From JACKOB01 sp024234575 (GTDB lineage Bacteria; Pseudomonadota; Gammaproteobacteria; Pseudomonadales; Oleiphilaceae), in contig JBPJFZ010000026.1 of assembly GCA_051208035.1 (NCBI GenBank), forward strand, positions 1 through 19,160: a stretch of DNA of 19,160 bases, read 5' to 3'. This document shows, piece after piece, positions 1 to 5,974 of this stretch. The position numbers were made by a program, and so were the translations under genes. Below the pieces are notes generated by a model. The model had not been told where the DNA came from. It worked only from the letters and a program-made list of their open reading frames with translations, and searched no databases. Position 1 is the stretch's first letter. Each line of letters begins with the position of its first letter.

Positions 1-15
1 AACGCATTTTTGAGT

Positions 16-64
16 TATTTCGACCAGAAAAAGTAAACTGATTATACTAGCTCCGGTCGAAATA
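16..64. repeat. Imperfect hairpin: 10-bp inverted repeat at the left edge
   Basis: TATTTCGACC (16-25) and GGTCGAAATA (55-64) are exact reverse complements separated by 29 bases. A TATACT hexamer resembling a plus-strand -10 box lies in the loop at 43-48. The structure is downstream of the minus-strand cytochrome gene that ends at 129, but no U-tract follows the stem in that direction, so a classical terminator is not supported. It could be an operator for a gene to the left or right, or a stable mRNA end. The repeat is seen directly; any function is unknown. Confidence 0.45.
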
Positions 65-128
65 GTTGAGCCATACACCCAATAAACATTAACAATCAAC
101 GAGTTGGTTATTTTTCAGGGGCGACTAA

Positions 129-554
129 TTACTGGCTGGCGTTAACCATGTACTCAACAGCGTTATGAATTTCTTCGTCTGAACAATCCATGCAAGTACC
201 TTTTGGCGGCATAGCGTTAATACCACTGATGGCATTAGCCACTAACTGCTCCAGACCTTTCTCGATTCTTGGTGCCCACTGCCCTTTGTTACCTTTCATT
301 GGTGCACCCGCCGCACCTGTACCATGGCAAGCCATGCACTTAGTATTATACAGGTCTTCGCCTGAGCGTGGACCTGACGATGCAACAGCCGCAGCAGCGG
401 GCGCAGCCGAGGCATCTGCACAGGCAGTACCTTCAACACAGACTTCACCTACGGGTTTGATACGCTCTTTTATTGCCGCTTCATGGCCATCGGCCTGTGC
501 CGCTGACGCTAAAAATACAGAAAGCAACACGGATAATTTGATCAGGTATTTCAC
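129..554 (-). CDS. Cytochrome c5 family periplasmic protein
   Basis: A 141-residue exported mono-heme c-type cytochrome, presumably a small periplasmic electron carrier. Residues 1-21 form a Sec signal peptide ending AAQA. An Ala/Pro-rich linker (about 48-62) leads to the heme domain, with the CMACH heme-attachment motif at 73-77. The distal Met ligand is probably Met115 in the AMPPKG stretch. A Cys121-x-x-Cys124 pair matches the extra disulfide typical of the cytochrome c5 class. A second Cys pair (39 and 45, in a PVGEVCV context) precedes the linker, as in many gammaproteobacterial c5 proteins. The start is GTG at 554, with an AGAGGTG ribosome site just upstream. A minus-strand promoter lies about 75 bases upstream of the start. 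The family assignment is firm; the redox partner cannot be read from the sequence. Confidence 0.93.
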   Translation of the reverse strand: MKYLIKLSVLLSVFLASAAQADGHEAAIKERIKPVGEVCVEGTACADASAAPAAAAVASSGPRSGEDLYNTKCMACHGTGAAGAPMKGNKGQWAPRIEKGLEQLVANAISGINAMPPKGTCMDCSDEEIHNAVEYMVNASQ

Positions 555-623
555 TATTCACCTCTTCAGATGTCGGATGTCTTGAAACGGAGACTACAGC
601 GTAGCCGGAAAATTCAATGCGGC

Positions 624-651
624 ATTATAACGATATAAGCGCGTCGCTCAA
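624..651 (-). promoter_or_regulatory. Sigma70-type promoter for the cytochrome c5 gene
   Basis: On the minus strand TTGAGC (646-651) is followed after 16 bases by a perfect TATAAT (624-629). This would place the transcript start near 617, giving a leader of about 60 bases before the GTG at 554. The call rests on consensus matching only. Confidence 0.55.
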
Positions 652-821
652 ACTATCTACAGTACAGAATCGAAAAAATAAGCAGTTAAAGTGGTTTCTG
701 CTAACGAAAATACCGAGAATAGGGCGTATTGATACCTCATCTGTGCCTGTTGAGTTAAGTCTTGCACCGATGCCGTTTACCCAAGATAAGCCAACATTCT
801 CGCTGGGAGCGATGAACCGTT

Positions 822-1148
822 ATGAACGAACGCAAATGGATTGACCGGCTGACGGTCACCAATACGCTAGTCATTGAATTTACCAGTCTATTGATTTTGA
901 TTGGTAGTTTGATCTGGCTTGGCCGATTAAATACTGCCGGCATGGAAATTACCTGGTGGTATCTGGCGGTTCCCATTCTGGCAAGTGCTGTTACCTTGGC
1001 TGCATTTGCTGGCAACCTATATGTTCGCTGGTTAAATGTGGCCAAAGGCAAGATAGAAAGACACCATCAATTACTCTTCGGTATCTTCTGTTTATTACTT
1101 TTAGGTGTCTGGATTATTGCCGTAATCCAAACAGCACAATCACTCTAA
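822..1148 (+). CDS. Small membrane protein, three predicted helices
   Basis: A 108-residue protein of unknown function. After a short charged N-terminus there are three hydrophobic segments, at about residues 17-36, 45-68 and 84-105. A basic, His-containing loop (about 70-83, with KGKIERHH) lies between the second and third. No domain is recognised. The nearest Shine-Dalgarno-like sequence (GGGAG, 805-809) is 12 bases from the ATG, rather far. The coding call is supported mainly by the clean hydrophobic pattern and by a length that fills the space between neighbours. The gene stands alone on the plus strand between two minus-strand genes. It is probably an inner-membrane protein. Confidence 0.65.
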   Translation: MNERKWIDRLTVTNTLVIEFTSLLILIGSLIWLGRLNTAGMEITWWYLAVPILASAVTLAAFAGNLYVRWLNVAKGKIERHHQLLFGIFCLLLLGVWIIAVIQTAQSL

Positions 1149-1237
1149 TCATTCGCATTCACTTAACACTTTGTTGCCCGATAAAGGGCGCGTTGCCCCA
1201 CACATTTTACAGCACAGCTACCGAGCACAATACACAG

Positions 1238-1501
1238 TTACTCTTTTCTTGAATCACGAATTTCTTTTAGCACTTGCAGTGCCTTTTTTCTCTTAGCTTT
1301 TATCAAAGCGAGCTCATTGCGCCATTGCTCTCGCTTTGCCTCATCCCCCTCAGATTTCAGCTTACGTTTAATGGCCTTCATTCGCTTGCGCAACGGTAGC
1401 AGTTGCTGAACAATTTTTTTGCGCTGTTTTTCTTGTTTGCGACGCCCGGCATCCAGAAATTTTTCTATCTTTTTAAGAATCTTTTTCATTTTTCCCGTCA
1501 T
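1238..1501 (-). CDS. Small Lys/Arg-rich, coiled-coil-like hypothetical protein
   Basis: An 87-residue, extremely basic protein that is almost wholly helical by composition, with runs of Lys/Arg alternating with Glu and Leu. I chose the ATG at 1501 rather than a TTG at 1543 because GGAG lies 9 bases before the ATG and the TTG has no ribosome site. Further in-frame Met residues follow, for example at residue 5. It lies 64 bases downstream of the phosphate cotransporter gene on the same strand, so co-transcription is possible. The charge suggests nucleic-acid or ribosome binding, or a coiled-coil scaffold, but no family is recognised. Low complexity makes it a moderate-confidence gene. Confidence 0.6.
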   Translation of the reverse strand: MTGKMKKILKKIEKFLDAGRRKQEKQRKKIVQQLLPLRKRMKAIKRKLKSEGDEAKREQWRNELALIKAKRKKALQVLKEIRDSRKE

Positions 1502-1565
1502 CTGACTACGCTCCAAAAAAATCTTAATGCCTTTACATGACAATCAGGTGTCAATGGCCTCTTAC

Positions 1566-3413
1566 TTACGGCTTATTCTGTTGGGCCAGCTGATTAATCT
1601 CGGTTTCATCCAGACTTAAAGAGTCATCACTTCTTTCACCAGACGTATTTGCCCGGCTAATCACCTCTAACGAATCAATAAGCCCGAAAGCAATCTGGGA
1701 GACATAGCGAGAATCGTTCATAATTGATCCGGCAATATACCCTGGGAACCGCCCTTCTCTAATCTGTGACGCCAATGAGCCATTTTTGAAGGAGTCAGCC
1801 TTGGTAATCGAGACGCGTAACCGGTCGGCAAAAAGTACATCTTCTTTTTTACCTGCGGCACGTATGCGATTTAACTCGACAATTAACTCTGCCAGCACCA
1901 CTCTAAAACGCTGATACTCTTCGGCAACCCATTTGTTTTCTGATTCGGAGAACCTTCGTAAATTCTTATTCAGGTGCTTCGTAGCCTTAATGGACTCGAC
2001 GATACGCTGGCAACTGGACATCAGTTCCACCAGAAGCGCCCCCTGACTGCTACTGAAGTGTGCCTGGGACTTCGATCCAAAATCGATAATTTCCCCCGAA
2101 ATCACTTTAATGTAGCGCTCATACAAATCATCCACTGAATTCTTGAATTGCACCGGCGATGCGTGAGCCACCAATTGACGTATGTTCGCATCAGGCTGTG
2201 ATATCTCTGCCGGTAGCATCAAGCCCTGCATCACCACCTGAATGGCATTGTCATAGAGATGTTGCACCTCTTTAATCATGACGCCTAAAGCCGCATCGGG
2301 GTACGCCAGTGCAGCCTTATCCAGATACAACGCTGACTCTACCTGCTGCCTCCTGTCATCTTCTCCCGCCGGCACAGACAGCATTTCACGTCGTTCTTTG
2401 TCCGGCAGTAGTTTCTGCAATGCATGCTCTAGCTTCGACATCAGCGGCAGCATCAGCACAATGCCAAGCACGTTAAACAGCGTATGAAACACGGATAGCT
2501 TTAGCGTGTAGTCATCTGCAGCAATGCCCAGCCCAGAGGCAATAACATCCACCAGCTGCTGCAAAGGCATAATAAATATAAGGGCGATCAAGCCGGTGAC
2601 AACATTGAAAACCACGTGAGCCGCTGCCAGCCTTCGCCCCTGAATATTCGAGGTGAGAGAACCAATTATAGCAGTTATGGTGGTACCAACATTCGACCCA
2701 ATCGCCAGCGCCAGACCGTTGCTGTAGCTGATCTGCTCCATTGACAACGCGGTGATGGTCAGCACCAGGGTGGCATGACTGGATTGCATAATGACCGTGG
2801 CAGCGATACCAATGAATGTATAAATCAACATGCCCTTGATGCCTGGGATAGCATATTGGGCCAGGTCGATTTGTTCACGAAAGGCATCGAAGCCTTCCTT
2901 CATGTAATGGATTCCCAGAAAGAGAAAACCAATACCTGCCAGCACATAGCCAATACCCTTCAGGTTACGGCCTTTCTGCATGATCAGTAAGATACCGATC
3001 ACCAGCAATGGCATGGCGTAGTTTGATATTTTTACCTTCAGGCCAATGCCAGCCACCAGCCAGGCACCCGTGGTCGTACCAAGGTTCGCTCCAAAAATTA
3101 TTCCAAGCCCTTGATACAACGTAATTAATCCCGCACTGAGAAACGAGATGGTCAACACCGACACCAGCGAACTCGATTGCATGATGCTGGTTGTCACAGC
3201 GCCAAAAGAGAGGCTTTTCCAGGTTTTGTCTGTCGTGCGTTTAAGCAAGCGCTCCAGAATACCTCCGCTAAACGCTTTAAACCCTTCTTCAAGGGTCATC
3301 ATTCCAAACAGAAAAATCGCCACACCGGCGCATATCGCCGTAAAATCGTTGCTGGCAGAGAATCCGTACATCAACAACAAAAACGCGACAGTTAAGATCG
3401 CTCGCTTTAGCAT
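1566..3413 (-). CDS. Na+/phosphate cotransporter family protein with PhoU-like tail
   Basis: A 615-residue inner-membrane protein of the bacterial Na/Pi cotransporter family (NptA/YjbB-like), expected to move inorganic phosphate with Na+. The N-terminal part (about 1-330) has multiple hydrophobic helices in two inverted halves. Each half carries the family's QSS signature: MQSSSLVSVLT in the first and MQSSHATLVLT in the second. Gly-rich GANLGTTTG and GSNVGTTIT motifs also mark the two repeats. Residues about 360-590 form a soluble helical region resembling PhoU, as in other long members; the last residues are acidic and Ser-rich. In E. coli, YjbB is linked to phosphate export, so the direction of transport is not settled by sequence. 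The ATG at 3413 has only a weak purine-rich ribosome site. A small basic-protein gene follows on the same strand. Confidence 0.9.
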   Translation of the reverse strand: MLKRAILTVAFLLLMYGFSASNDFTAICAGVAIFLFGMMTLEEGFKAFSGGILERLLKRTTDKTWKSLSFGAVTTSIMQSSSLVSVLTISFLSAGLITLYQGLGIIFGANLGTTTGAWLVAGIGLKVKISNYAMPLLVIGILLIMQKGRNLKGIGYVLAGIGFLFLGIHYMKEGFDAFREQIDLAQYAIPGIKGMLIYTFIGIAATVIMQSSHATLVLTITALSMEQISYSNGLALAIGSNVGTTITAIIGSLTSNIQGRRLAAAHVVFNVVTGLIALIFIMPLQQLVDVIASGLGIAADDYTLKLSVFHTLFNVLGIVLMLPLMSKLEHALQKLLPDKERREMLSVPAGEDDRRQQVESALYLDKAALAYPDAALGVMIKEVQHLYDNAIQVVMQGLMLPAEISQPDANIRQLVAHASPVQFKNSVDDLYERYIKVISGEIIDFGSKSQAHFSSSQGALLVELMSSCQRIVESIKATKHLNKNLRRFSESENKWVAEEYQRFRVVLAELIVELNRIRAAGKKEDVLFADRLRVSITKADSFKNGSLASQIREGRFPGYIAGSIMNDSRYVSQIAFGLIDSLEVISRANTSGERSDDSLSLDETEINQLAQQNKP

Positions 3414-3532
3414 ATTATTTTTTCTTTTATGTTGGTTGTCAGGGTAGAAATACAGAATGAATCGATGATCCGATACTTATAGGATAGTACCGAAAAGAAG
3501 ATTGGGTAGCCCAAAAGGGTTAGACGAATAAA

Positions 3533-4537
3533 TTACGCAACAACAGATGCTTGCTGCTGACGATACTGAGTAGGCGACAGACCAAACCACCGTTTACAGG
3601 CTCGCGTGAAATTTGCCGGTTCAGAATAGCCTAACAGGTAGGTTATTTCGCTTACTGAAAGATGTGCAATGCGAAGATACTGTACAGCCTTTTCTTGACG
3701 TAACGCTTCATACAGCAAGCCAAAGCTCGTATCTTCCTCGGCTAATCTCCGCTGCATTGTTCTTGTGCTCATATTAAGCGATCTGGCGACCATCTCTTCT
3801 GTCACCTTACCCACTGGCAACAGTTCATGCAGCAGATTTATAAGCTGTGTACTGACGCAACTTTTATCCAGCGAAGATAAATACGCCACCGCTACCGCGT
3901 CGTTCGCCTCACTTAGCGCGCTGTTGGCAGTAGGCAAGAAGCGGACAATGTCGGATCGGCTGAAAACAATCCTGATACGCCCGGCGTTTTGCTCAACTGG
4001 ACACTGGGCATACTCTGTGAGTGCGTCAACAGCAAAACCCTCGGCACTGATCAGGTCAATACGAACCGGTACAAATGAATCGCCAACAAGCATTCTTGTC
4101 ATCGCGATCACCGCGGCAATAGAGGCGGCAGAGGCTGCCGGGTGCACCGGCGTCGCCGATAAAATATTCATCTGTGTGACCGGCCCCTTATCTTCTACTT
4201 CAAGCGTCACCGCATCGGTCACCAGTTTACCGTAGCGCACAAACCGTTGCAGCCCGTCCCCCAACGAGCTGCTTGCCAACCACGAAATCCCCAGCGCATG
4301 AAACGTTGTTGGACTCCAACGCTTGCCAACGGCTACGCCAAAACCAATGTCTGCGGTTTGCTTTATACAAAGATCCCAAAGGCGGGACATAGACTCTTTG
4401 GAATAGCGCGCACCGGCCTGTCCCATTTTCGATGGGTCGAGCTGGCAGGCGTGAAAGAAGCGGCGCGCATCCAACCCTCTGAACTCTAACTCACGCCAGA
4501 TAAGAACCGCCCAGGATGCCAAGGTTGTTGCTGCCAC
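3533..4537 (-). CDS. AraC-family transcriptional regulator with Arabinose_bd-type N-terminal domain
   Basis: A 334-residue regulator. Residues about 20-205 match the Arabinose_bd-type sensor found in OruR/ArgR-like AraC proteins (for example the ISWLASSSLGDGLQRFVRY stretch). Residues about 235-332 are a double helix-turn-helix domain: first helix region LNMSTRTMQRRL, second HLSVSEITYLLGYSEPANFTRACKRW, closing GLSPTQYR. The start is GTG at 4537, preceded by a good GGAGAGG ribosome site; ATG is not available at that position. It is transcribed divergently from the LpxC homologue, with a 150-base shared control region. This makes lpxC the most obvious target, possibly together with its own promoter. 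The inducer is unknown. The family call is secure; the target is inferred from position and from the repeats at 4567-4630. Confidence 0.92.
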   Translation of the reverse strand: MAATTLASWAVLIWRELEFRGLDARRFFHACQLDPSKMGQAGARYSKESMSRLWDLCIKQTADIGFGVAVGKRWSPTTFHALGISWLASSSLGDGLQRFVRYGKLVTDAVTLEVEDKGPVTQMNILSATPVHPAASAASIAAVIAMTRMLVGDSFVPVRIDLISAEGFAVDALTEYAQCPVEQNAGRIRIVFSRSDIVRFLPTANSALSEANDAVAVAYLSSLDKSCVSTQLINLLHELLPVGKVTEEMVARSLNMSTRTMQRRLAEEDTSFGLLYEALRQEKAVQYLRIAHLSVSEITYLLGYSEPANFTRACKRWFGLSPTQYRQQQASVVA

Positions 4538-4566
4538 AGCGCCTCTCCAACTATTTAAAAATTAAC

Positions 4567-4630
4567 GAAATGCCAAATGATTGGCGCGAAATGACAAACC
4601 TCAGATAACAGTATGGCGGTGAATGACAAA
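4567..4630. promoter_or_regulatory. Three phased copies of a GAAATGaCAAA element in the AraC/lpxC divergent control region
   Basis: GAAATGCCAAA (4567-4577), GAAATGACAAA (4588-4598) and TGAATGACAAA (4620-4630) are near-identical direct repeats whose starts are 21 and 32 bases apart, close to two and three helical turns. The first copy overlaps a perfect GCCAA-ATGA-TTGGC inverted repeat (4572-4585). The last copy lies beside the expected -35 position of a plus-strand promoter whose -10 candidate is TATGCT (4651-4656) and which lacks a good -35. This is the arrangement expected for an AraC-type activator touching RNA polymerase. Binding by the adjacent regulator is inferred. Confidence 0.5.
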
Positions 4631-4687
4631 AAGCAAGGTCACTAATTTTTTATGCTTGTCACATCGCAATAACGGAAGATCGCAACC

Positions 4688-5626
4688 ATGAACAACATGG
4701 AGAATTCAAGAAAAAGCAGGTTTCAGCAGACATTGGCAAAACCGTTCAGCTGTATTGGCTGCAGTATTCATCGCGGTGCGCGGGTATCCATGACGGTGAT
4801 GCCCGGCGAGGCGGACACAGGCTACGTTTTTTACCGCAAGGATATCGCCAACGGCCAAGGCGAAGTGGCTGCCCGTTGGAATACGGTGTCGCAGACCAAG
4901 CTGTCAACCTCAGTGAGTAATCGCTTTGGTGTTGAGGTAAACACCATCGAACACCTGGTCGCAGCGCTCTATGGCTGTGGTATTGATAACGCCAGGATTG
5001 TACTGAATGGGCCGGAAGTTCCCATTATGGACGGCAGTGCAAAGGCCTTTGTTGAGTCAATCAATATGGCTGGAAAAAAGACACTACAACGGGTGCGTAC
5101 GGCATTTGTCATTACAAAACCCATTGCGGTTGCAGCAAACGGTGCCGTGGCTATGTTAGTGCCATCACCAGTGAGCGAGTTCGAGATAAGTATCAATTTT
5201 CCGAAGACAGCCATAGGTGAGCAAGCTTTTACCACCACTCTTGAACATGCGTTTACAAAAAATGACGTAACCAATGCCAGAACTTTCGGCTTTGCCGAGG
5301 AAATATCTGTTCTAAAAAGAATTGGCTTGGCAAAAGGCGGAACATTGGAAAACGCACTGCTGGTTGATGGGGAAAAGATTATAAATGAAGGAGGGTTGCG
5401 TTATCAGGATGAATTTGTCCGCCACAAAGTTCTGGACAGTATTGGTGACCTGGCACTGGCTGGCGCAACGATTGTTGGGAAATTTATCGGCAACAAAAGT
5501 GGACACCGCCTAAACAACTTATTACTGCGAGAGATGATGTTGCAAGAAAACAACTGGATATTTACCAGCACACAACAGGCGGAAGAAAACTGGAGCGAGC
5601 TAGTTGATTACTCTTTAGCTGTTTGA
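4688..5626 (+). CDS. lpxC: LpxC-type UDP-3-O-acyl-N-acetylglucosamine deacetylase, alphaproteobacterial-like
   Basis: A 312-residue homologue of LpxC, the zinc enzyme that commits UDP-acyl-GlcNAc to lipid A synthesis in the cytoplasm. All key residues seen in E. coli LpxC are present: Glu88 and zinc ligand His89 (TIEHL), zinc ligands His246 and Asp250 with Lys247 (FVRHKVLD), Asp254, and the general acid His273 (SGHRLNN). MDGSA (114-118) and ARTFGF (197-202) are also kept. Wording such as LAKGGTLENA, NEGGLRY and GDLALAGA is closer to what I recall of alphaproteobacterial LpxC than of the E. coli type. The usual SGxGLHSG N-terminal motif is altered to a Cys-rich CIGCSIHRG (22-30). The ATG at 4688 has GGAAG 9 bases upstream; a second Met is three codons on. 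It is not in a division (dcw) cluster, so it may be a paralogue. It is divergent from an AraC regulator and ends in a strong terminator. Confidence 0.9.
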   Translation: MNNMENSRKSRFQQTLAKPFSCIGCSIHRGARVSMTVMPGEADTGYVFYRKDIANGQGEVAARWNTVSQTKLSTSVSNRFGVEVNTIEHLVAALYGCGIDNARIVLNGPEVPIMDGSAKAFVESINMAGKKTLQRVRTAFVITKPIAVAANGAVAMLVPSPVSEFEISINFPKTAIGEQAFTTTLEHAFTKNDVTNARTFGFAEEISVLKRIGLAKGGTLENALLVDGEKIINEGGLRYQDEFVRHKVLDSIGDLALAGATIVGKFIGNKSGHRLNNLLLREMMLQENNWIFTSTQQAEENWSELVDYSLAV

Positions 5627-5671
5627 GAGCACTGATCTAAGCCCAGGATACTTGCGAGAAGAACCCGTTTG

Positions 5672-5710
5672 CCCTATGGCCTGAAACTCTAAGGTCATAG
5701 GGATTTTTTA
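5672..5710 (+). terminator. Rho-independent terminator of lpxC
   Basis: CCCTATGGCCT (5672-5682) pairs with AGGTCATAGGG (5692-5702) over 11 positions including one G-U. The loop has 9 bases, and the stem is followed by ATTTTTTATTT. It begins 45 bases after the lpxC stop. The T-run coincides with the stop codon of the opposing small ORF. Confidence 0.88.
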
Positions 5711-5881
5711 TTTATCAGTTGCTAAACAAACCTGCAAACAGATTTGTCGAATACTGTCTTTGGTATGGGCATCAAGACACTTCAAGTCGGCAACGGCGAT
5801 CGCCTTATTGCGCATAATTCTTGCAAAAACGCTGGCCGGTATTTCAACACGAAGTGTGTTCTCAGTGACATTCATTTCCAT
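5708..5881 (-). CDS. Small 57-residue protein, unrecognised
   Basis: This short gene falls below usual ORF cut-offs but has good signs of being real. The ATG at 5881 is preceded by TGAGGT seven bases upstream. The product is compact, beginning MEMNVTENTLRVEIPASV and containing three Cys (35, 48, 52). The order is a beta-like start (LRVEIP), a basic helix (FARIMRNKAIAVADL), a Cys-Leu-Asp turn and a Cys-rich C-terminal helix (IRQICLQVCLA). It lies 93 bases downstream of cti on the same strand and could be the last gene of that transcript. Its stop codon is inside the T-run of the lpxC terminator, so the two genes converge with almost no gap. I recognise no function. The three Cys could bind metal or form disulfides, but no signal peptide is present. 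Confidence 0.68.
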   Translation of the reverse strand: MEMNVTENTLRVEIPASVFARIMRNKAIAVADLKCLDAHTKDSIRQICLQVCLATDK

Positions 5882-5974
5882 TTGCTGACCTCAGTGCTGT
5901 GCAGAGTCGAAAGTGCTTCAATATCGACACATTATCAAAGCACCACACCAAATGCAAATGATTCTTATTTGTAT

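Noticed and set aside
190..585. 131-codon plus-strand frame opposite the cytochrome gene
   Set aside because: It is antisense to a gene with a clear heme motif and signal peptide, and its own sequence has no recognisable domain.
617..844. 75-codon plus-strand frame overlapping the cytochrome promoter region
   Set aside because: It has no ribosome site and an unconvincing composition, and it overlaps the better membrane-protein start at 822.
3502..3514. TTGGG-TAG-CCCAA hairpin after the AraC gene as a terminator
   Set aside because: The stem is only 5 bp with a 3-base loop, and the following minus-strand sequence is a mixed TCTTCTTTTC, not a clean U-tract.
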